A stretch of 20,861 nt of DNA, taken from the NCBI GenBank assembly GCA_910583925.1, contig CAJTZJ010000020.1, positions 1 through 20,861 on the forward strand, written 5' to 3'. This stretch comes from an uncultured Eubacterium sp. (GTDB lineage Bacteria; Bacillota; Clostridia; Oscillospirales; Acutalibacteraceae). Positions 14,935-20,861 of the stretch are shown one piece after another. The translations under genes and the position numbers were made by a program. Below the pieces are notes generated by a model. The model had not been told where the DNA came from and did no database searches. It saw only the letters and a program-made list of their open reading frames with translations. Position 1 is the first letter of the stretch, and every line of letters begins with the position of its first letter.

Positions 14935-16260
14935 TTATATACACTCTCCTATCAAATCATAACCATCATAATCCGTTATTTTAACATGAACAAACGAGCC
15001 GATTTCAAGCTCCTTATCAGATGTAAAAATGATTCCACTGTCAATTTCAGGAGAATCAAGATAGCTTCTTCCGATATATTTTTCATTTTCTTTTTCATCA
15101 ATAATAACTTTATATACATTACCTACCCTGTATTTATTTGCCTCTTCGGTAATTGTATACTGAATATCCATTAAAACATCTGCACGCCTTTGCTTGATAT
15201 CATCATCAATCCGGTTTTCATAGCTGAATGCGGGCGTATCCTCTTCCGGAGAATAAGCAAAACAGCCCATCTTATCAAATTTAATATCCTTAACGAATTT
15301 ACAAAGCTCTTCAAACTGTTCTTCGCTTTCGCCCGGAAAGCCCACCATAAAGGTTGTTCTTAAAGAGAGATTCGGAATTTTTCTTTTCATTTTTAAAAGA
15401 AGCTCCTTAAGAGAAGCATAATCTCCGAATCTGTTCATAGCTTTCAGTATTGAACCATTGCAATGCTGAAGCGGAATATCTATGTAAGAGCAAATCTTTT
15501 CTTCTGCAGCAATAGTCTCAATAAGCTCATCCGTAACTCTATCCGGATAGCAGTAAAAAATTCTAATCCACTCAATACCTTTAATCCTGCAAAGCTTTTT
15601 TAAAAGCTCGGCAAGCTTATAATCGCCATATATCTGCTTACCGTATTTAGTAGTATCCTGAGCAATTAAAATAAGCTCTTTAACGCCATTATCTGCAAGC
15701 GTTTCAGCCTCACTCAAGATACTCTGCATCTCTCGTTCTCTGTAGCCACCTCTTATAAGCGGAATAGCACAATAGGAGCAGCAATTATCACATCCGTCAG
15801 AAAGCTTTAAATATGCCCAATGAGATGGTGTAGACACAAGCCTTTCATCATTAAGAGGCAAATAGTATTTATCGGGAAAGTTGGATGTTTGTATTCCAAC
15901 TAAGGCCTTCTGACATACCTTAACAATATCCGAGTCTGCACCTATGCCTATAACCGCATCAACCTCAGGGATTTCTTCAATAATTTCATCCTTATATCGT
16001 TCTGCAAGACAGCCTGTTACAACGATGGCAGAGATAAGCCCTGCTTTTTTATATTCTGCAGTTTCAAGTATGGTTTCAATTGCTTCCGCTTTGGCTGATT
16101 CTATAAAGCCGCAGGTATTGATTATCATAACATCCGAATCTTCAATATTCTGAACAATCCGAAAGCCGTTCTTATTAAGTTTATCCAGCATCATTTCGCC
16201 GTCTACCTGATTTTTAGGACAACCAAGCGAAATCATTCCAACTTTAAACATATTCTTCAT
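14935..16260 (-). CDS. rimO: Ribosomal protein S12 methylthiotransferase
   Basis: A 441-residue radical-SAM enzyme that methylthiolates an aspartate of ribosomal protein S12. The N-terminal UPF0004 domain holds cluster cysteines C14 (SLGCPKNQ), C50 (INTCGF) and C84 (VTGCLAER). The radical-SAM motif C157xxxC161xxC164 sits in DGCDNCCSYCAIPLIRG. A TRAM domain closes the protein (about 375-441). SLGCPKN and the SPEEDTPAF stretch point to RimO rather than MiaB. Two nearby ATGs (16260 and 16251) are possible; neither has a strong SD, and both overlap the end of recX, so translation probably depends on coupling. In many Firmicutes rimO precedes pgsA, as here. Confidence 0.95.
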   Translation of the reverse strand: MKNMFKVGMISLGCPKNQVDGEMMLDKLNKNGFRIVQNIEDSDVMIINTCGFIESAKAEAIETILETAEYKKAGLISAIVVTGCLAERYKDEIIEEIPEVDAVIGIGADSDIVKVCQKALVGIQTSNFPDKYYLPLNDERLVSTPSHWAYLKLSDGCDNCCSYCAIPLIRGGYREREMQSILSEAETLADNGVKELILIAQDTTKYGKQIYGDYKLAELLKKLCRIKGIEWIRIFYCYPDRVTDELIETIAAEEKICSYIDIPLQHCNGSILKAMNRFGDYASLKELLLKMKRKIPNLSLRTTFMVGFPGESEEQFEELCKFVKDIKFDKMGCFAYSPEEDTPAFSYENRIDDDIKQRRADVLMDIQYTITEEANKYRVGNVYKVIIDEKENEKYIGRSYLDSPEIDSGIIFTSDKELEIGSFVHVKITDYDGYDLIGECI

Positions 16261-16855
16261 TCTCTATTCTGTAAAATGCCGATTTTATATCTCCGTAAGA
16301 AAATCCCTTTCTCATAAGAGCAGCAACAACCTTTTCTTTGCCGTTTTCGGCATTCAGCTTACTAAAATATTTTTTATTGATTATTGTTATAATACTTTCA
16401 ACAGAATCCACTTCAGAATCTTCCATTATTTCAGCAACAATACCACGGCTGATTCCTTTTTTATAAAGTTCCTGTCTGACCTGATTGTAAGAATAATTTT
16501 TGTTTTTGAATAAATGCTCAGCATAATTCGCTGCAAATTTTTCATCATTAAGATAACCCAGTTCCAAAAATCTTGCAATAGCCTTATCAGCTGAAGCTTC
16601 ATCAACCGTTCTTAAAAGCTTCTCCTTTAACTCTTTAACCGAATGATCCCGCCTTGAAAGAAAATCGGCACACTTATTAAAGGCTTTTCCGTAATTAATC
16701 TTTTCAACAAGAATATTCCAATCATCATCATTTATATCCGTGCCGTCTTTAATATAGTTTTCCGCCCAGAAATGAACATCTGTTGTAATCCTGTATTCAT
16801 CATCAAGAAGCAGGTGGATTTTACTCCCCCTGCCCTTTTGTGCTTTAATTATCAT
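16244..16855 (-). CDS. recX: RecA regulatory protein RecX
   Basis: A 203-residue, mostly helical protein that binds RecA filaments and modulates their activity. The family's triple-helix repeats are visible: LSRRDHSVKELKEKL (about 64-78), RFLELGYLNDEKFAANYAE (about 95-113) and YNQVRQELYKKGISRGIV (about 122-139). The start codon shares one base with the recA stop (TAATG), a classic coupled arrangement that limits RecX relative to RecA. The length is normal for Clostridia. Its end overlaps rimO by up to 17 bases. Confidence 0.93.
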   Translation of the reverse strand: MIIKAQKGRGSKIHLLLDDEYRITTDVHFWAENYIKDGTDINDDDWNILVEKINYGKAFNKCADFLSRRDHSVKELKEKLLRTVDEASADKAIARFLELGYLNDEKFAANYAEHLFKNKNYSYNQVRQELYKKGISRGIVAEIMEDSEVDSVESIITIINKKYFSKLNAENGKEKVVAALMRKGFSYGDIKSAFYRIENEEYV

Positions 16856-18012
16856 TAGTCTTCGTCGTCTTCAACTGCTATATCAAGCTTGGCTCTTGCT
16901 GCAGCTCTTGTTTGCTTAACCTTTGGCTTTTCTTCCTCTTCTTCACTATCAAGCACTGCCTTGGAAACAGCCTTAGCCTGATACTTCTGATTCGGACTCT
17001 GCTGAAGCTCAGCAATCTTTTCCTTAATCTGTACTTCAAGCTTAGCAAGAAATTCCGGATCGCTTTTAATTAAATCTTTAACCTTTTCTCTTCCCTGTCC
17101 GAGTCTTTCATCACCATAAGAGAACCAGGATCCGCTTTTTTTTATGATATCATATTCAACAGCCAAATCAACTATTTCGCCATCCTTGCTGATACCTGTT
17201 CCGTACATAATATCAAATTCAGCCTGCTTAAACGGAGGTGCAAGCTTATTCTTAACAATCTTAGCCCTTGTACGGTTGCCGACAAAATCAGAGCCGGTTC
17301 CCTTAATGCCTTCAACTCTTCTTACATCAATACGCATTGAAGAATAGAATTTAAGGGCACGACCACCTGTTGTTACCTCAGGATTGCCATACATAACACC
17401 AACCTTTTCACGAAGCTGATTTATAAAAATAATAAGACAATTGCTCTTATTAATAGCACCTGTAAGCTTACGCAGAGCCTGGCTCATAAGTCTTGCATGA
17501 AGACCGACATGTGAATCGCCCATATCGCCGTCAATTTCCGTTTTCGGAACAAGTGCCGCAACAGAGTCTACAACAATAATATCAACAGCGTTTGAACGAA
17601 CAAGCTGTTCAGTAATTTCAAGAGCCTGTTCGCCGTAATCAGGCTGCGCAACAAGAAGAGAATCAACATCAACGCCAAGATTCTGAGCGTAAACGGGATC
17701 AAGAGCATGCTCTGCATCAATGAATGCAGCTTCGCCGCCCTGCTTCTGTGCCTCTGCGATACAATGAAGAGCAAGTGTAGTTTTACCTGAAGATTCAGGT
17801 CCGTAAATCTCAACAATTCTTCCCTTGGGCAATCCATTAATGCCTGTTGCAATATCTAAAGTTAAAGAACCTGTTGATATTGATGCAACATTAAGATGGC
17901 TGTTTGCTCCAAGACGCATAACAGCATTTTTACCATACAGCTTTTCAATCTGCTTAATTGCAGAATCAAGTGCGGTTTTTTTATCTGAAACTGTATTTTT
18001 CTCTGTAGCCAT
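16855..18012 (-). CDS. recA: Recombinase RecA
   Basis: A 385-residue ATP-dependent strand-exchange protein for homologous recombination, and co-protease for LexA. The Walker A motif GPESSGKTT is at 71-79, Walker B IIVVDS at 145-150, and the DNA-binding loops follow (LRKLTGA, INQLREKVGVMYGNPEVTTGG). The C-terminal tail is acidic (ends VEDDED) with an inserted EEEEEK stretch near 357. SD GGAAG precedes the ATG. A promoter (18079-18107) lies about 60 bases upstream, with inverted repeats overlapping it. First gene of recA-recX-rimO-pgsA and divergent from rpmB. Confidence 0.99.
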   Translation of the reverse strand: MATEKNTVSDKKTALDSAIKQIEKLYGKNAVMRLGANSHLNVASISTGSLTLDIATGINGLPKGRIVEIYGPESSGKTTLALHCIAEAQKQGGEAAFIDAEHALDPVYAQNLGVDVDSLLVAQPDYGEQALEITEQLVRSNAVDIIVVDSVAALVPKTEIDGDMGDSHVGLHARLMSQALRKLTGAINKSNCLIIFINQLREKVGVMYGNPEVTTGGRALKFYSSMRIDVRRVEGIKGTGSDFVGNRTRAKIVKNKLAPPFKQAEFDIMYGTGISKDGEIVDLAVEYDIIKKSGSWFSYGDERLGQGREKVKDLIKSDPEFLAKLEVQIKEKIAELQQSPNQKYQAKAVSKAVLDSEEEEEKPKVKQTRAAARAKLDIAVEDDED

Positions 18013-18287
18013 ATTCTTCCAAAGCCTTTCCGCCCATATATAATTGAATACATTTCATAGTATCGGGCAAATGAAATGTTTATAAAATAATAACCGAAAT
18101 AGTGTAATACACATATCCCTCTTAAATTGCTATTTCATTATAATAAATTTTTTAAATAAAATCAATAAAAACCATAAAAAAGAGAACAAATTTTCTCTTT
18201 TTTAAATTATTATAAAAAAATGCTTGCATTTTGCAGATTTTTATGTTAATATCATTGCGTTGTAAATTTATAAGGAGGTGTTCGCTA
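18013..18287. promoter_or_regulatory. Divergent recA/rpmB control region
   Basis: The recA promoter on the minus strand is TTACAC (18107-18102) N17 TATAAA (18084-18079). A perfect 9-bp inverted repeat ACATTTCAT/ATGAAATGT (18050-18058, 18071-18079) covers its start site, and GTGTAATACAC (18102-18112) covers its -35. The rpmB promoter is given separately. An 11-bp A/T-rich hairpin AAAAAAGAGAA/TTCTCTTTTTT (18176-18186, 18193-18203) lies between the two and could stop antisense transcription on either strand. I see no match to the Bacillus-type LexA box (CGAAC-N4-GTTCG). Confidence 0.55.
18224..18252 (+). promoter_or_regulatory. rpmB promoter
   Basis: TTGCAT (18224-18229), 17 bases, TAATAT (18247-18252) with an upstream TG (18244-18245) giving an extended -10. 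Transcription starts near 18259, about 30 bases before rpmB. Confidence 0.65.
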
Positions 18288-18473
18288 ATGGCAAAATGTG
18301 AATACTGCGGAAAAGAAATGACATTCGGTATTAAAGTATCTCACTCACACAGAAGATCAAACAGAACTTGGAAACCAAATATTAAAAAGGTTAAGGCTAT
18401 TGTTAACGGCTCTCCTAAAAGAGTAAATGTTTGCACAAGATGCCTTCGCTCCGGAAAAGTTGAAAGAGCTTAA
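18288..18473 (+). CDS. rpmB: 50S ribosomal protein L28
   Basis: A 61-residue large-subunit ribosomal protein. The start at 18288 (MAKCEYCGKE) has SD AAGGAGG nine bases upstream; a longer in-frame reading from 18231 would begin upstream of the predicted transcript start. Four cysteines in two pairs (C4/C7 and C49/C52) mark the zinc-binding form of L28. The basic core (HSHRRSNRTWKPNI) fits the family. It is monocistronic, with its own promoter and terminator, and divergent from recA. Confidence 0.97.
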   Translation: MAKCEYCGKEMTFGIKVSHSHRRSNRTWKPNIKKVKAIVNGSPKRVNVCTRCLRSGKVERA

Positions 18474-18486
18474 TTACCGTAAAAAT

Positions 18487-18518
18487 GACCACCAGATTGA
18501 TTGGTGGTCTGTTTTTTT
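18487..18518 (+). terminator. rpmB intrinsic terminator
   Basis: GACCACCA (18487-18494) pairs with TGGTGGTC (18502-18509), followed by TG and seven T residues (18512-18518). The hairpin core resembles the one at 20813-20835. Confidence 0.9.
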
Positions 18519-18582
18519 ATGTTCTTGAATTACTTAATAAAACATGATAAATTTAGATTATAAAAAACCAAGGAGATACCAT

Positions 18583-20076
18583 ATGCTTAAACTCATTCCA
18601 CAGCCACAAAAAATTGAAAAAATAAGCGACAAAACCTTTTCGTTTACAAATATTAAACTTGGAACGAACGATTTAAGTGTTGAGGCACAGGAAGAATTTA
18701 TTTCATCCTGCTCACTTCCGTTCAGCAAAAGTGAAACCATTATTTTTAAAACAAATACTGCTTTAAGTGATGAAGAATATATCATTGAAACAGGAAATGA
18801 AATAACCATATTTTCAAATTCTCCCTCCGGACAGTTATATGCACTTCAAACAATAAAACAAATCCTTTTCCAGTGTAAAGATAAAATTCCTCATATAAGA
18901 ATTTCCGATAAACCGGCATATAAATTCAGAGGCTTTATGCTGGATGCAGGCAGATATTTTTTCAGTGTTGAAGATGTAAAAAAAATTATACTAAGAATGG
19001 TTCTCCACAAGCTGAATGTTTTACATTTGCATTTAACGGAAGATCAGGGCTGGCGTATCGAAATAAAAAAATATCCACTTTTAACCGAAAAAGGCTCAAT
19101 CAGAAAAAAAACAAATTTTAATCATAAACCGCATAGCGGCTTTTATACAAAGCAGGATATAAAGAAAATCGTTGATTATGCACATGCTTTCGGCATTAAG
19201 GTAATGCCCGAATTTGATATACCCGGTCATTCCCGAGCAGCCATTGCGTGCTATAATGATTTAACCTGCTTCCCCCGTCCGCTTCCTGTAGCAGATCATT
19301 GGGGCGTTAAGCACGATGTGCTTTGTGTCGGAAAAGAGCAAACAATGCAGTTTGTTTATGATATTCTTGATGAATTTTTTGAGATGTTTCCGGATGAATA
19401 CATACATATCGGCGGAGATGAGGTTCCGAAACACAGATGGGATTTATGCCCTGCCTGCAGTGCCAAGCGTGAGGCGCTGGGCTTGAAAACAAGTGATGAA
19501 CTTCAGTTCTGGTTTATGAACAAAATTAAGAATTACTGCAAGGAACACGGTAAACAAGCCTTTATGTGGAGCTGGGACCTTGAAGATGATTCTCTGCTTG
19601 ATACAGATTTAGGCTTTACAAAGTGTGATGATATGGATACGAAAGACAGACCTTTTATTGATACATCCACTAAAGCAAATTACATTGATCTGCCATATGG
19701 ATATATCAGCCTAAAAGATACTGCTGATCATAAGGTTTACAGCGGTAATGCACTTGGCGTTGAGGCTGCACTTTGGACGGAATATGTACCCAATATGAAA
19801 AAAGCCGATTTAATGAGCTTTCCGAGAACAGGTTGTATTGCTGAAACAGGCTGGAACGACAATTGCTCGTGGAACAGCTTTTCAGATAAACTTGATTATT
19901 ACTATAGTTATCTGGATAAGAACAATATAGATTATGCAAAGCCAAATAAAGCAAATCCGAATAAGCTAAGAGCAAAGCTGAGCATACTTTTATTTGAACG
20001 ACGCCAGCTTGCATGGGAAGGTTTGCATAATATATTTGACGATAAAAAAATAGAAAAAATTGCAAGAAATAAATGA
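18583..20076 (+). CDS. Beta-N-acetylhexosaminidase, glycoside hydrolase family 20
   Basis: A 497-residue enzyme that releases terminal beta-linked GlcNAc or GalNAc by substrate-assisted catalysis. An N-terminal GH20b-like domain (about 1-110) precedes the catalytic barrel. The barrel shows FRGFMLDAGR (R116), HLHLTEDQGWRIEIKKYP, PEFDIPGHSRAA, the catalytic pair D279-E280 in HIGGDEVPKHRW, and ALWTEYV near the end. I use ATG 18583, where AAGGAG lies seven bases upstream, instead of 18544. No signal peptide or anchor is present, so it should act in the cytoplasm on imported chitobiose-like, mucin or peptidoglycan fragments. No transporter or sugar-kinase gene lies beside it. A weak promoter-like pair lies in the short gap after the rpmB terminator. 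Confidence 0.95.
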   Translation: MLKLIPQPQKIEKISDKTFSFTNIKLGTNDLSVEAQEEFISSCSLPFSKSETIIFKTNTALSDEEYIIETGNEITIFSNSPSGQLYALQTIKQILFQCKDKIPHIRISDKPAYKFRGFMLDAGRYFFSVEDVKKIILRMVLHKLNVLHLHLTEDQGWRIEIKKYPLLTEKGSIRKKTNFNHKPHSGFYTKQDIKKIVDYAHAFGIKVMPEFDIPGHSRAAIACYNDLTCFPRPLPVADHWGVKHDVLCVGKEQTMQFVYDILDEFFEMFPDEYIHIGGDEVPKHRWDLCPACSAKREALGLKTSDELQFWFMNKIKNYCKEHGKQAFMWSWDLEDDSLLDTDLGFTKCDDMDTKDRPFIDTSTKANYIDLPYGYISLKDTADHKVYSGNALGVEAALWTEYVPNMKKADLMSFPRTGCIAETGWNDNCSWNSFSDKLDYYYSYLDKNNIDYAKPNKANPNKLRAKLSILLFERRQLAWEGLHNIFDDKKIEKIARNK

Positions 20077-20101
20077 TACACATATAGAAACAAGCGTAAT
20101 T

Positions 20102-20144
20102 CTATGGTTCATAGAGTGACTTTTTAAAACAGTTTTGCTAAAAT
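20102..20144 (+). promoter_or_regulatory. Promoter and inverted repeat upstream of the XRE regulator
   Basis: GTGACT (20116-20121), 17 bases, TAAAAT (20139-20144) with an extended TGC. Directly upstream, CTATG-GTT-CATAG (20102-20114) is a short inverted repeat at a position suitable for autoregulation by the HTH protein. The repeat is short, so chance occurrence is possible. Confidence 0.45.
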
Positions 20145-20166
20145 TGAATTAAAGGAAGGTGATTTT

Positions 20167-20814
20167 ATGAACAATATTAAATCCGGTTTGTTTATTAAAG
20201 AAAAACGAAACGAAAAAGGTCTTACACAAAAAGATTTAGCAGAAATACTGAACTGCACAGACAAGGCAGTTTCACGATGGGAAACAGGCAAAGGATTTCC
20301 TGAGGTTTCATTCTTAATTCCGCTCTCAGAAGCTCTTGATGTTTCCGTTAATGAAATTATTTTGGGAGAGGAGATAAAAAAAGAAGAGATAATTGAAAAA
20401 ACAAACAATGTAATCGTTGAAACCCTTAAAGAAACAAAAAGAAAAATAAACAAAGCCAGCTATATTATATTTGCATTGCTTCTTACGATCGAAGCCCTTA
20501 TATTCTACTATACACAGCTTGCTGCTTCACCCGGTGATGAAATGGGAATCATATTTGCAAATATTGCGGTTGTATTCATCTGTTCGTTTCTTGTTGGATT
20601 TGTAAATCTGAAGCTGAGGTTTAAACTAATCTTTGTTCCTGCAACAGTTATATTATTTATCCCTTCATCATTTCTGTATTTCCCATTTGATCCGGAATAC
20701 ACTTTCGGATACGCAGCTTTTTTTGCAGTTTCTTCTTTAATTCTGATCTTATTTTCTTCCGGAATACAGAAAATAATCATCGAATTGAAACACAGAATCA
20801 GTAAAAAATCATAA
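20167..20814 (+). CDS. XRE-family regulator with membrane-spanning C-terminus
   Basis: A 215-residue protein. The N-terminal HTH_3 domain (about 7-66) has the classic pattern IKEKRNEKGLTQKDLAEILN, CTDKAVSRWETGKGFPEVSFL and LSEALDVSVNEIILGE. A charged linker (about 67-97) leads to about four hydrophobic segments (roughly 98-116, 125-147, 152-170, 174-198) and a basic tail. The layout suggests a membrane-tethered DNA-binding protein that senses something at or in the membrane. Proteins of this layout are common in Clostridia, with targets mostly unknown. SD AAGGAAGGTG precedes the ATG. It is 90 bases downstream of the hexosaminidase gene but has its own promoter candidate, so a functional link is unproven. 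Confidence 0.9.
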   Translation: MNNIKSGLFIKEKRNEKGLTQKDLAEILNCTDKAVSRWETGKGFPEVSFLIPLSEALDVSVNEIILGEEIKKEEIIEKTNNVIVETLKETKRKINKASYIIFALLLTIEALIFYYTQLAASPGDEMGIIFANIAVVFICSFLVGFVNLKLRFKLIFVPATVILFIPSSFLYFPFDPEYTFGYAAFFAVSSLILILFSSGIQKIIIELKHRISKKS

Positions 20815-20835
20815 CCACCAGTTGAACTGGTGGTT
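20813..20835 (+). terminator. Strong hairpin after the XRE gene
   Basis: AACCACCAGTT (20813-20823) and AACTGGTGGTT (20825-20835) form an 11-bp perfect palindrome with one central base. The short T-run (20834-20836) makes it a mediocre terminator. It starts right at the stop codon (20812-20814). Confidence 0.55.
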
Positions 20836-20841
20836 TGCACA

Positions 20842-20856
20842 GGCCCTATAAGGGCC
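20842..20856. repeat. GC-rich mini-hairpin at the window edge
   Basis: GGCCC (20842-20846) pairs with GGGCC (20852-20856) around TATAA. Together with the palindrome at 20813-20835 it is locally GC-rich compared with its surroundings. It may be the beginning of a repeat or mobile-element end that continues past the window. Confidence 0.4.
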
Positions 20857-20861
20857 GCCTG

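Noticed and set aside
18231..18287. N-terminal extension of L28
   Set aside because: It lies largely over the promoter -10, and MAKCEYCGKE has a strong SD and the expected length.

Overview
The window looks like a chromosomal segment of a low-GC, spore-forming Gram-positive bacterium of the class Clostridia, possibly a gut-type Oscillospirales/Ruminococcaceae relative (the family is inference). The support is an AT-rich genome with strong AGGAGG-type ribosome binding sites, a SpoIIM-like sporulation protein, a T-box riboswitch, a four-cysteine L28, and a YajC / small four-helix membrane protein pair. Nearly all genes are housekeeping. I see no phage, CRISPR array, tRNA, rRNA or intact transposase.

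Layout. Positions 1-451 hold no gene but do hold a near-consensus promoter and a hairpin. A Xer-type tyrosine recombinase (452-1429, +) converges with, and overlaps by 14 bases, a minus-strand series that reads queA - tgt - yajC - small membrane protein - spoIIM (5251 down to 1416). This series covers queuosine tRNA modification, the Sec-accessory protein YajC and an engulfment protein. From a shared regulatory region the asd-dapA-dapB operon runs the other way (5387-8202) and makes tetrahydrodipicolinate, precursor of diaminopimelate, lysine and spore dipicolinate. It ends in a clear terminator. A two-component system follows (8317-10565, +).

Positions 10564-10873 hold a striking multi-palindrome foldback of about 310 bp. 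It lies between convergent genes and begins inside the kinase stop codon. Beyond it, minus-strand genes run from 18012 down to 10888 as two units. The first is recA - recX - rimO - pgsA (DNA repair, S12 methylthiolation, phospholipid synthesis). The second is cysE - cysS - iron-sulfur aldo/keto reductase, preceded by a T-box whose specifier (UGC) and acceptor-pairing UGGA both fit tRNA-Cys, so cysteine synthesis and cysteine charging should respond together to uncharged tRNA-Cys.

Divergent from recA is the monocistronic rpmB (18288-18473, +) with its own promoter and terminator. It is followed by a cytoplasmic family-20 beta-hexosaminidase (18583-20076, +) and an XRE-type regulator with a membrane-embedded C-terminus (20167-20814, +). 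The window ends in two compact hairpins that may be the edge of another repeat.

The least explained items are the 10564-10873 foldback, a terminator-like hairpin that contains the ribosome binding site of the gene after yajC, interlocking promoters and inverted repeats between queA and asd, an intra-operon hairpin between dapA and dapB, and a recA control region with inverted repeats that do not match the Bacillus-type LexA box.
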